Part shown: in pieces, positions 1-7,644 of the stretch
Numbering within the stretch: the stretch's first letter is position 1
Layout of the letters: each line of letters begins with the position of its first letter
Assembly (NCBI GenBank): GCA_023441105.1
Contig: JAEZQX010000030.1
Coordinates: 1 to 26,896, forward strand
Reading direction: 5' to 3'
Length of the DNA: 26,896 nt
DNA from: Pseudomonadota bacterium
GTDB taxonomy: Bacteria > Pseudomonadota > Gammaproteobacteria > Burkholderiales > Burkholderiaceae
Made by a program: the position numbers and the translations under genes
Notes under the pieces: model-generated
Databases searched by the model: none
What the model saw: the letters and a program-made list of their open reading frames with translations, nothing else
Told to the model about the DNA's origin: nothing

Positions 1-337
1 GGATCAGCGTCGCGAGGGCGGCGGCATCCGCTGCCGCGGGCAGCAGCGCGGTCGCCAGGGCGAAGCCGAGGACGCCGGCCGCGATCACGCGGCTCGCGCC
101 ATGCCGCTGCGCGAGCAGGCCCACCAACGGCTGCGCCACGCCCTGGCCAAGCTGGCCGAGCGCGGCGACAAAGCCGATGGTCGCCCAGCCCAGGCCGGTG
201 GCCGACTCGATCGGCGAGAGAAACAGGCCGAAGGAGGAGCGGCTGCCGACCACGATGGCGATCAGCAGGGTCGCCGCAAAGGTGCAGTGCCAGCCGGTCT
301 TCTGAAGGCCCGCCCAACGGGTTGAAGTGGGCTTCAC
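1..337 (-). CDS. MFS transporter, N-terminal part (cut by window edge)
   Basis: This is the first ~112 residues of a major facilitator superfamily permease in the inner membrane; the rest lies left of the window. The reading frame opens with a GTG at 337 whose last two bases and next A form the TGA of the upstream DUF1127 gene (a GTGA overlap), and GGAGAGG lies just upstream. A short cytoplasmic N-terminus is followed by a first helix (TFAATLLIAIVVGSR), then SFGLFLSPIE and GWATIGFVAALGQLGQGVAQ, then the loop GLLAQRHGASRV, which fits the conserved MFS helix 2-3 loop. Further hydrophobic sequence follows to the edge. The overlap implies translational coupling to the small protein upstream. Substrate is unknown; the pattern resembles monocarboxylate/oxalate-type MFS members, but the fragment is too short to decide. 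Confidence 0.8.
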   Translation of the reverse strand, partial: MKPTSTRWAGLQKTGWHCTFAATLLIAIVVGSRSSFGLFLSPIESATGLGWATIGFVAALGQLGQGVAQPLVGLLAQRHGASRVIAAGVLGFALATALLPAAADAAALATLI

Positions 338-645
338 GATCCTCTCCAGTACTGGCCGGTCATGGCGAACAGGCGCATGCGCGTCGACTCCAGGCCGGCA
401 TCGATGTCGGCCAGCTCGTACGGCGTGCAGCGATGGGTGTCGCGCAGGCCGAGGTCGCGAAGCGTGGCTTCGCCGACCTGGTCGAACTCGCTGGCGGTTG
501 GACCCGCGGCCCGGCGCTGCCAGCGGGCGAGCAGGCGGGCGGCACGCAGCGCGACGATCCGCAGCAGGCGCGTGGCGTGGCTGCGGGCGGGCCGGCGTCC
601 CGCCAGGACCGGAAGGACGCCGGATCGAGCGGATAGGGTCAGCAT
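334..645 (-). CDS. DUF1127 (YjiS-like) small protein
   Basis: A 103-residue protein whose C-terminal half carries the DUF1127-like pattern: a basic amphipathic stretch (RLLARWQRR), then TLRDLGLRD and YELADIDAGLE. Family members usually have 50-100 residues, often with the DUF1127 helix at one end. I chose the ATG at 645 because AGGAG lies 8 bases before it; a 24-residue longer reading from 717 has no ribosome-binding site. The function of the family is poorly defined; some members are small arginine-rich proteins linked to RNA binding or to phosphate and carbon metabolism, but nothing here shows that for this one. Its stop overlaps the start of the MFS transporter, so the two are probably made together. 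Family call is moderately sure; role unknown. Confidence 0.65.
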   Translation of the reverse strand: MLTLSARSGVLPVLAGRRPARSHATRLLRIVALRAARLLARWQRRAAGPTASEFDQVGEATLRDLGLRDTHRCTPYELADIDAGLESTRMRLFAMTGQYWRGS

Positions 646-682
646 GTCGTTTGCTCCTGGTCCGTTGGCGGCGCCGGAACCC

Positions 683-702
683 GTGTCCGACGCTTGGGAC
701 AC
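683..702. promoter_or_regulatory. Inverted repeat upstream of DUF1127 gene
   Basis: GTGTCC and GGACAC are separated by 8 bases, about 38 bases upstream of the minus-strand ATG at 645 and within the divergent gap to the response regulator. It may be an operator for the DUF1127/MFS pair. Dyads of this size also occur by chance in GC-rich DNA, so this is only a candidate. Confidence 0.3.
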
Positions 703-781
703 AGTTTGGAAAACCACGGTATTGGCGGCGCTTCAGGCAGCCGGCGGCGTGTACCCGATTGGTAACGCGGTGCCCGCGGCG

Positions 782-798
782 GGTATCGGAGGTATCGG
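782..798 (+). promoter_or_regulatory. Direct repeat upstream of response regulator
   Basis: GGTATCGG occurs twice, at 782-789 and 791-798, with a looser third copy (TCATCGGG) close behind at about 804-811. OmpR/PhoB-family regulators bind tandem direct repeats about one helical turn apart, and these lie 38-55 bases before the regulator's own ATG. Autoregulation is an inference. Confidence 0.35.
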
Positions 799-836
799 GC
801 TTGTCATCGGGGGAGCTCCCGTCGCACAATGCGCCG

Positions 837-1574
837 ATGCAAGACACCGGCCGCCTGCTCGTTGTCGACGACGACCCGAATGTCCGGGCAATGCTTGTCG
901 AATACCTCTCGGGCCACCGCTTCGAGGTGCAGGCGGTGGACAGCGGCGGTGCCATGCGCGCCGAGATCGAGCGCAACCTGCCGGACCTGATCCTGCTGGA
1001 CATCCGCCTGCCCGGCGAGGATGGCATCACCCTCGCGCGCTTCCTGCGCGAGCGCTATGACGTCGGCATCATCATGGTCACCGCCTCCGGGGACGTGGTC
1101 GACCGGGTGGTCGGACTCGAGGTGGGCGCGGACGACTATGTCGCCAAGCCGTTCGAGCCGCGCGAGCTGCTGGCGCGGGTGCGCAGCGTCCTGCGCCGCA
1201 TGCAGGCCAAGCAGCAGTCGCCGGCGGAAGCGGCGGCGCCGGTGCCGGCCGCCAATCGCCAGCGCATCGGCCGCTGCGAGCTCGATGTCGATTCGCGGCT
1301 GCTGTTCGACAACGGCGACGAGGTGGCGATGACGGCGATGGAGTTCGACCTCCTGCGGGTGTTCCTCGCCAATCCGAACCGGGTCCTGTCGCGCGACCAG
1401 TTGCTGATGCGCACCCGCAATCGGGAGTGGGAGCCGTTCGATCGCTCGATCGACATCCGCATCGGCCGTCTGCGGCGCAAGATCGAGCCCGACCCGGGAG
1501 GCGAGCCGCGCTGCATCCGCACCGTGCGCAACGGCGGCTACATGTACGTCCCCTGGATTCCCGCCGCGGATTGA
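837..1574 (+). CDS. OmpR-family response regulator
   Basis: A 245-residue two-component regulator acting on DNA in the cytoplasm. The receiver domain (about 5-120) has the acidic pocket D11-D12, phospho-acceptor D55 in LLDIRLPGEDG, T82 and K104 in VAKPFEPRELL, so it should be competent for phosphorylation. A linker rich in Ala and Pro leads to a winged-helix DNA-binding domain (about 140-243) with LLRVFLANPNRVLSRDQLL, the recognition-helix region RSIDIRIGRLRRKIE and the closing hairpin TVRNGGYMYVP. The ATG at 837 fits the family's usual N-terminus; the same frame stays open far upstream but without homology-like sequence. The ribosome-binding site is weak. No histidine kinase lies in the window, so its partner is encoded elsewhere. 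Confidence 0.93.
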   Translation: MQDTGRLLVVDDDPNVRAMLVEYLSGHRFEVQAVDSGGAMRAEIERNLPDLILLDIRLPGEDGITLARFLRERYDVGIIMVTASGDVVDRVVGLEVGADDYVAKPFEPRELLARVRSVLRRMQAKQQSPAEAAAPVPAANRQRIGRCELDVDSRLLFDNGDEVAMTAMEFDLLRVFLANPNRVLSRDQLLMRTRNREWEPFDRSIDIRIGRLRRKIEPDPGGEPRCIRTVRNGGYMYVPWIPAAD

Positions 1575-1580
1575 CCGGCC

Positions 1581-1617
1581 CGGCGCCTCGGCGCCGAACC
1601 CGGGGTGCGCCCCTTCT

Positions 1618-1618
<1 letters not shown>
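1581..1618 (+). terminator. Possible terminator after response regulator
   Basis: Two hairpins follow the stop codon: CGGCGC-CTCG-GCGCCG, then GGGG-TGCG-CCCC directly before TTCTT. The pyrimidine tract is short, so a Rho-independent terminator is only plausible. It sits between convergent genes and could serve both. Confidence 0.35.
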
Positions 1619-2682
<1,064 letters not shown>

Positions 2683-2690
<8 letters not shown>

Positions 2691-3489
2691 GGCGCTGCTC
2701 CTCGCCCGGCAGTCGCAATCCCTCGTGGCCCTCGCCGAGGTAGACCGCGCGCACCCGCGGATCCGCGGCCACCGAACGGGCATCGCCTTCGACGAAGATC
2801 GCGCCGTTGACGAGCACCGTCACGCTGCGGGCGAAGTTGAACACCAGGTCCATGTCGTGCTCGATCAGCAGGACGGTGACGTCCGCCGGCAGCGCGGCAA
2901 GCGTATCGAGGATCTGCTGGCGCTCGCCCTCCGGCACGCCGGCGACCGGCTCGTCCAGCAGCAGCACCCGCGGCCGGCAGGCGAGGGCCAGTGCGATCTC
3001 GAGCAGGCGCCGCTTGCCGTACGGCAGTTGCGCCACCTTCTGGTTCATGACCTCCTCGAGGTGGAAGTCGGCAAGCAGCCGGTCGCAGCATTCGGCCACC
3101 CGGTGGTCGCGGCCCGAGCCCAGGGGTCGCCACCAGCCGGCGCTCTGGCCGAAGCGGCCGCTGGCGGCGATGGCCAGCGACGCGACCGGCGTGAGCTCGG
3201 CAAACAGCTGGTTGATCTGGAACGTGCGCACCAGGCCGCGTGCCACCCGTCGGTGGGCGGCAAGCCGGGTGATGTCCTCGCCCTCCAGCAGCATCGCGCC
3301 GGCGCTCGGCGCGAGCACGCCCGTCAGCAGGTTGACCAGCGTGGTCTTGCCGGCGCCGTTCGGGCCGATCAGGGCATGGCGCGCGCCGCGGGAGATGCGC
3401 AGCGAAACCTTGTCGGTGGCGGTGATGCCGCCGAAGCGGCGGCTCAGCTCGCGCGTCTCGAGGACCACGTCGGGGCCCGGCTGCGCCAT
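2683..3489 (-). CDS. livG: Liv-type ABC transporter ATP-binding protein LivG
   Basis: A 268-residue ATPase, partner of LivF. Walker A is GPNGAGKTT (42-50), the Q-loop region is RTFQINQLF, the signature region is LPYGKRRLLEIALAL (the usual LSGG is LPYG here, close to the LAYG common in LivG), Walker B is VLLLDEPVAGV and the switch His is in LLIEHDMDLVF. The ATG at 3489 lies 2 bases after the livM stop, indicating coupled translation. LivG proteins usually have 250-270 residues, so the length fits. The segment SGWWRPLGSGRDH between the Q-loop and the signature sits where family members vary most. Confidence 0.95.
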
Positions 3490-3491
3490 GC

Positions 3492-4469
3492 TCACCGCGG
3501 CCGCCGCAGCCAGCTCCAGGGCCGCACCAGGCGGTCGCGCCCGACCAGCACCAGCACCACCAGGAACAGCCCGAGCCAGAAGGTCCAGTACTGCGGCGTC
3601 AGCACCGAGATGGCGTCGTGCAGCAGCTTGAACGCGATGGCGCCGACGATGCCGCCGTAGAGGTAGCCGCTGCCGCCGATGACCAGCACCAGGAGCACGT
3701 CGGCGCTGCGATGGAAATCCAGCACGTCGAGCGAGGCGAAGCCGGAGGTCTGCGCGACCAGCGCGCCGGCCGCCCCGGCGATGCCGGCGGCGATGGTGTA
3801 GACCGCCACCAGCCGCCGGCGCACCGACAGGCCGATGCTGGCGGCGCGCAGCGGATTGTCGCGCAATGCCTGCAGCGAAACGCCGAACGGCGAATGCACC
3901 AGCCGGCGACAGAAGAGCAGGGCCAGGACCAGCACCACCAGGCTGTAGGCGTAGGCGGTCCGGCCGAACAGGTCGAACTCGAAGCGACCCAGCAGCGGGC
4001 CCATGACCACGCCTTGCAGGCCATCGGCGCCGCCGGTGAGCCAGTCGAGGCGGTTGGCGATCTCGTAGAGGATCAGCGCGAGGCCGAGGGTGACCATCAG
4101 CCGGGTCAGGTCGGAGCCGCGCAGGATCAGGCCGCTGGTGGCGAAGCCGAGCGCGGTGGCGGCGGCGATGGCCACCGCCATGCCCAGCAACGGGTCGGGC
4201 AGCACGTGCTTGGCGAACAGCGCCGCCACGTAGGCGCCGAAGCCGAAGTAGGCGGCGTGACCGAGCGAGACGATGCCGGCATAGCCGAGGATCAGGTCCA
4301 GCGACAAGGCGAACAGTGCCAGGATGGCGATCTCGTTGAGCAGCAGGGCGTGGCCAGGCAGCAGGAACCATGACAGCAGCGCCACGGCCAGCAGCGCGAA
4401 CTCCCACCAGCGCCAGCGCGCCGCTGCCGCCAGGGCCTGCGCCGACGGCGAGGCAGCCGCCGCGGTCAT
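3492..4469 (-). CDS. livM: Liv-type ABC transporter permease LivM
   Basis: A 325-residue inner-membrane permease. After a ~25-residue cytoplasmic N-terminus come about nine hydrophobic segments, beginning WWEFALLAVALLSWFLLP. Family marks include ALSLDLILGYAGIVSLGHAAYFGFGAY split over helices 2-3, and SPFGVSLQALRDNPLRAASIG, the cytoplasmic loop that contacts the ATPase. The C-terminus is basic (VGRDRLVRPWSWLRRPR). The ATG at 4469 overlaps the livH stop in an ATGA, which fixes the start; a long in-frame extension upstream is only a shadow of livH. It pairs with LivH to form the translocation channel. Confidence 0.95.
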   Translation of the reverse strand: MTAAAASPSAQALAAAARWRWWEFALLAVALLSWFLLPGHALLLNEIAILALFALSLDLILGYAGIVSLGHAAYFGFGAYVAALFAKHVLPDPLLGMAVAIAAATALGFATSGLILRGSDLTRLMVTLGLALILYEIANRLDWLTGGADGLQGVVMGPLLGRFEFDLFGRTAYAYSLVVLVLALLFCRRLVHSPFGVSLQALRDNPLRAASIGLSVRRRLVAVYTIAAGIAGAAGALVAQTSGFASLDVLDFHRSADVLLVLVIGGSGYLYGGIVGAIAFKLLHDAISVLTPQYWTFWLGLFLVVLVLVGRDRLVRPWSWLRRPR

Positions 4470-5326
4470 CGCGCGACGCTCCGTCCGAACAGTCCCTGCG
4501 GGCGCAGCATGAGGATGACGATCATCACCGTGTAGACGATGAAGGCGCCGAGCTTCGGCACGTAGTACTTGCCCATCACGTCGGCGATGCCCAGCAGCAG
4601 GGCGGCGAGCAGCGGCCCGGTGATGGTGGTGGTGCCGCCCACCGCCACGACGATCAGGAAATACATCATGAACTTGAGCGGAAAGGTCGGATCGAGACCG
4701 AGGATCTCGGCGCCCAGCGCGCCGCCGAGCCCTGCAAGGCCGGAGCCCACCGCGAAGGTCAGGGCGAAGATCCGGTTCACGTCCAGGCCGAGTCCCGAGG
4801 CGACCCGCGGGTCGTCCACCGACGCCCGCAGGCGGCTGCCGAAACGGGTTCGGGACAGCACCCACTGCAGCAGGATGGTGAGCGCAGCACAGACCACGAT
4901 GATGAACAGCCGGTACCGGCCGATGCCCACGCCGGCGACATCGAAGCGGCCCTGCAGCCAGGGCGGCAACTGCAGGTTCTGCTGCTGCGAGCCGAGGAAC
5001 CAGTCGAAAGCGGCGATCGTCATGAACGTCAGGCCGATCGAGAACAGCACCTGGTCGAGGTGGGACTTGGCGTACATCGGGCGGTACAGCGTGCGCTCGA
5101 GGACGACGCCGGCCACGGCGGCGATCAGGAACGCGGCCGGCAGGGAGGCGAGGAACGGCCAGCCGGCGCGGTTCATCAGCAGCACGGCGGCATAGCCCCC
5201 GGCCATGGCGAATGCGCCGTGGGCGAGGTTGATGAAGTTCATCAGGCCCAGCGTCACCGCCAGGCCCACGGCCAGCACGAACAGCAGCATCCCGTAGGAG
5301 ATGCCGTCGAACAGCAGCGTCAGCAC
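4466..5326 (-). CDS. livH: Liv-type ABC transporter permease LivH
   Basis: A 286-residue inner-membrane permease, typical length for LivH. It opens with DGISYGMLLFVLAVGLAVT and LMNFINLAHGAFAMAGGYAAV, the standard LivH N-terminal pattern, and has the coupling loop TRFGSRLRASVDDPRVASGLGLDV near the middle. GPLLAALLLGIAD and a final helix ending MLRPQGLFGRSVAR complete the family pattern. The start is a GTG at 5326, only one base after the binding-protein TAA, so this subunit is made by tight coupling to its upstream gene. It lacks any fused domain. Confidence 0.95.
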   Translation of the reverse strand: MLTLLFDGISYGMLLFVLAVGLAVTLGLMNFINLAHGAFAMAGGYAAVLLMNRAGWPFLASLPAAFLIAAVAGVVLERTLYRPMYAKSHLDQVLFSIGLTFMTIAAFDWFLGSQQQNLQLPPWLQGRFDVAGVGIGRYRLFIIVVCAALTILLQWVLSRTRFGSRLRASVDDPRVASGLGLDVNRIFALTFAVGSGLAGLGGALGAEILGLDPTFPLKFMMYFLIVVAVGGTTTITGPLLAALLLGIADVMGKYYVPKLGAFIVYTVMIVILMLRPQGLFGRSVAR

Positions 5327-5327
5327 G

Positions 5328-6491
5328 TTACTTGGGTGCCGGATCCCTGACGGCCGTCTGCTTGTCGAACTCCATGTTGTAGAGCTCGCCGTCGATGCGC
5401 TCGACCTTGCGGATGTAGACGTCCTGCACGATGTCGCGGGTCTGCGCGTCGATCATGATCTGGCCGCGCGGGCTTTCGAAGACCTGGCCCTTCATCGCGT
5501 CCATCAGCGCATCGCCGCCCTTGCCCTTGGTCGCCTCCAGGCCCTTCATGACGACGCGCATGCCGTCGTAGCCGCCGGCCGCGAAGAAGTTCGGCCGCAT
5601 GCCGTTGTTGGCCTTCTTGAACTCGGCGACGAACTTCTGGTTGAGCGCCGACTTGTGCGACGCCGAGTAGGGGTGCGAGGTGACCACGCCGAGGGCGACA
5701 TCGCCCATCTCGTTGAGGATGTCGTCGTCGGTGACGTCGCCGGTGGCGATGAGGCGGATGCCGGACTTGTCGAGCCCGCGCTCGGTGAACTGCTTCATGA
5801 ACTGCGTGCCGACCCCGGAAGGCAGGAACACGAACAGGCCATCGGGCTTGGCGTCGATCACCCGCTGCAGGAAGGGCGCGAAATCGGGATTGCGCAGCGG
5901 CACGCGCAACTCCGCGGGAATCGCGCCGCCGTTGAGGGTGAAGCGGCTGGTGAAGGTCTTCTCGGCGTCGATGCCCGGTCCGTAGTCCGACACCAGCGTG
6001 ACCACCTTCTTCATGCCGTTCTTGGCGGCCCAGTCGGCGATGCCGAGCGTGACCTGCGGCAGGGTGAAGCTGGTGCGCACGATGTAGGGCGATGCCTTGA
6101 TGATGCTGGAGGTGGCCGCAGCCATGACCACCATCGGCGTCTTCGACTGGGTCGCGATCGGTGCGGTGGCAAGGGCGAGCGGAGTCAGCCCGAAGCCGGC
6201 GAGGGCGGTGACCTTCTCATTGACCACCAGCTCCTGGGCGATCCGGCGGGTGGTATCGGCGGTGCCGGCGTCGTCGCGCAGGACGAGCTCGACCTTCTTG
6301 CCGGCCACGGTGTTGCCGTTCTGCGCGAGATACAGCCGGGCAGCGGCATCGACCTGGCGGCCGGTCGACGCGAACGGGCCGGTCATCGGCAGGATCAGGC
6401 CGATCTTGATGGTCTCCTGGGCATGGGCGCCGAGCGGCGCCACGGCAAGCAGCGCCGCCGCAAGGCAGTGGCGCAGGTAAGGTCTGGTCAT
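5328..6491 (-). CDS. Liv-type ABC transporter substrate-binding protein
   Basis: A 387-residue periplasmic receptor of the LivJ/LivK/AmiC-like fold. Residues 1-24 form a Sec signal peptide (basic TRPYLRH, hydrophobic core LAAALLAVAPL, cleavage after GAHA). The mature protein begins QETIKIGLILPMTGPFASTG, typical of peripheral binding-protein domain 6. Later marks include VSDYGPGIDAEKTF, the hinge-adjacent RNPDFAPFLQRV and FFAAGGYDGMRVV. The ATG at 6491 follows GGAGACC. It is the first gene of the operon, as usual for the receptor. The ligand cannot be read from sequence; family members bind branched-chain amino acids, amides, urea or aromatic acids. The linked GntR gene and MetE-like enzyme are the only context clues. 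Confidence 0.95.
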   Translation of the reverse strand: MTRPYLRHCLAAALLAVAPLGAHAQETIKIGLILPMTGPFASTGRQVDAAARLYLAQNGNTVAGKKVELVLRDDAGTADTTRRIAQELVVNEKVTALAGFGLTPLALATAPIATQSKTPMVVMAAATSSIIKASPYIVRTSFTLPQVTLGIADWAAKNGMKKVVTLVSDYGPGIDAEKTFTSRFTLNGGAIPAELRVPLRNPDFAPFLQRVIDAKPDGLFVFLPSGVGTQFMKQFTERGLDKSGIRLIATGDVTDDDILNEMGDVALGVVTSHPYSASHKSALNQKFVAEFKKANNGMRPNFFAAGGYDGMRVVMKGLEATKGKGGDALMDAMKGQVFESPRGQIMIDAQTRDIVQDVYIRKVERIDGELYNMEFDKQTAVRDPAPK

Positions 6492-6526
6492 CTGGGTCTC
6501 CGGTTGTCGAGCGACAGGGGTGTTGT

Positions 6527-6558
6527 TCTTGGCAGGGACTGCTCTTGGCAGGGACTGC
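6527..6558 (-). repeat. Perfect 16-base tandem repeat in Liv operon leader
   Basis: TCTTGGCAGGGACTGC occurs twice without a gap or mismatch. Each unit holds a small dyad (GCAG-GGA-CTGC). On the minus strand the repeats fall between a likely -10 box and the start of the binding-protein gene, so they would be in the 5' leader of the messenger or be a double protein-binding site. Confidence 0.85.
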
Positions 6559-6567
6559 TTCGTTTCG

Positions 6568-6588
6568 AGTATATCGATCGGGGTCGAT
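6568..6588 (-). promoter_or_regulatory. Candidate promoter region of Liv operon
   Basis: Minus-strand TATACT (6573-6568) is a good -10 box about 77 bases before the operon's ATG. The -35 region at the normal spacing is poor (GCGTGG), and a dyad ATCGA-N6-TCGAT (6573-6588) fills the space between, as expected of a regulated promoter. The regulator is not known; the GntR protein encoded just upstream is the obvious candidate. Confidence 0.4.
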
Positions 6589-6612
6589 TCCCACGCGCGG
6601 GCAGGCGGCGCC

Positions 6613-7383
6613 TCAGCGACTGCCGCGGCGCCGGAGCAGCCCGGCCCCCGGCATGCTGCCGAGCGCCTGCTGGCTCTGCAGCACTTCGCCGAGATTGTGC
6701 TGAGCGATTCGCGCATGCTCGCGAGCGAGCGCCTCGGCCCGCGCGCCTTCGCGGCGCCGGATTGCGTCGAGCAGGCCGCGATGCTGGTCTTGCGCAACCA
6801 CCAGGACGTCGCGGGCACGCGGACCGGTGGAGCGCTGCAGGACGAAAGCGTTCGGGGAGGCGAACGGCAGGGTGCAGGCGCGCTGGACCTGGCGCTGCAC
6901 CAGCTCGCTGCCGGCCATCTCGGCCAGCGCGCCATGGAAGCGCCCGTTCTGCTCGACGTAGGTGGCAAACGACTGCTCGGTGAGATCCGGCTGGGCGAGC
7001 AAGTCGTCGATGCGCGAAAGGCACGCCGACGCCTCGGCCAACAGGCCGCCGCCGACGCCGCGCTCGGCGGCCAGGCGCGCGGCCAGGCCTTCGAGGGTGC
7101 CGCGCAGCTCGATGGCATCATGCACGTCGCTTTCGGTGAACGCCTTGACCGCATAGCCGCCGGCAGGAAGGACTTCCAGCAGACCCTCCTGCTGCAGCTG
7201 CAGCAGCGCCATGCGGATCGGCGTGCGCGATACGCCGATGCGCTCCACCAAGGCCAGCTCCGCGATCCGCGCGCCGGGCTCGAGCTCACCGCCCAGCACC
7301 AGTTCGCGCAGCTTGAGCTGCGCGCGCACCGTCTGCGACCCGCCATCGGCCGCCACCGTGGCGGGACTTGCTGCCGGAGCCAT
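6613..7383 (-). CDS. GntR-family regulator, FadR/FCD type
   Basis: A 256-residue transcription factor. An N-terminal winged helix (about 15-85) has LRELVLGGELEPGARIAELAL, the recognition helix region RIGVSRTPIRMALLQLQQEGLLE and the wing PAGGYAVKAF. The C-terminal all-helical FCD effector domain (about 90-225) starts DVHDAIELRGTLEGLAARLAAE and contains RFHGALAEMAG and the DQHRGLLDAI His, consistent with metal or ligand binding. The ATG at 7383 follows GGGAGAAGG. It sits 121 bases ahead of the Liv operon on the same strand and diverges from the MetE-like gene. A perfect inverted repeat 33 bases before its start is the likely operator. Such regulators usually respond to the transported or degraded acid. 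Confidence 0.93.
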   Translation of the reverse strand: MAPAASPATVAADGGSQTVRAQLKLRELVLGGELEPGARIAELALVERIGVSRTPIRMALLQLQQEGLLEVLPAGGYAVKAFTESDVHDAIELRGTLEGLAARLAAERGVGGGLLAEASACLSRIDDLLAQPDLTEQSFATYVEQNGRFHGALAEMAGSELVQRQVQRACTLPFASPNAFVLQRSTGPRARDVLVVAQDQHRGLLDAIRRREGARAEALAREHARIAQHNLGEVLQSQQALGSMPGAGLLRRRGSR

Positions 7384-7415
7384 CGCGCCTTCTCCCGCCG
7401 GTTGCCGGCATTGAT

Positions 7416-7434
7416 TGCATACCGCCTGTATGCA
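7416..7434. promoter_or_regulatory. Probable GntR operator, perfect 7-5-7 inverted repeat
   Basis: TGCATAC and GTATGCA are separated by CGCCT. The site lies 33 bases before the GntR gene and about 210 before the divergent MetE-like gene. FadR-type regulators bind short dyads with a GT/AC core, so the neighbouring GntR protein is the likely binder; autoregulation is inferred. Confidence 0.65.
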
Positions 7435-7533
7435 GCGTTGATGATAGGCGGGCCAGGATCTGCCTGGACCATCCGGGTTTACCCGGTGTCCGGCTGCAAT
7501 GCTGTATCCAGGCGCACGCTTGAGGCCTACACG

Positions 7534-7543
7534 GACTATAGTC
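7534..7543. promoter_or_regulatory. Palindrome / -10-like box before MetE-like gene
   Basis: GACTATAGTC is a perfect 10-base palindrome containing TATAGT, a fair -10 box for the plus-strand gene that starts at 7645. No matching -35 box is found at 16-18 bases, so the promoter call is weak. Confidence 0.3.
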
Positions 7544-7644
7544 GCAGCATGCCGCCATCCGGACCGTCGGGCTGCGCCGCGCCGCCCGCGGGATCGGAAT
7601 TCGTGCTGCTCAACCGTTCGAACCGTCTTTCCGAGGAGACCCAG

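Noticed and set aside
327..836. Long open frame extending the response regulator upstream
   Set aside because: The added ~170 residues are Arg/Ala-rich and low in family-like sequence, overlap the DUF1127 gene on the other strand, and the receiver domain begins normally at 837.
6492..7472. In-frame N-terminal extension of the Liv binding protein
   Set aside because: The signal peptide and ribosome-binding site fix the start at 6491; the extension is a shadow of the GntR gene.
7520..7542. TTGAGG / TATAGT as a promoter for the MetE-like gene
   Set aside because: The spacing is 11 bases; only the -10-like palindrome was kept, at low confidence.
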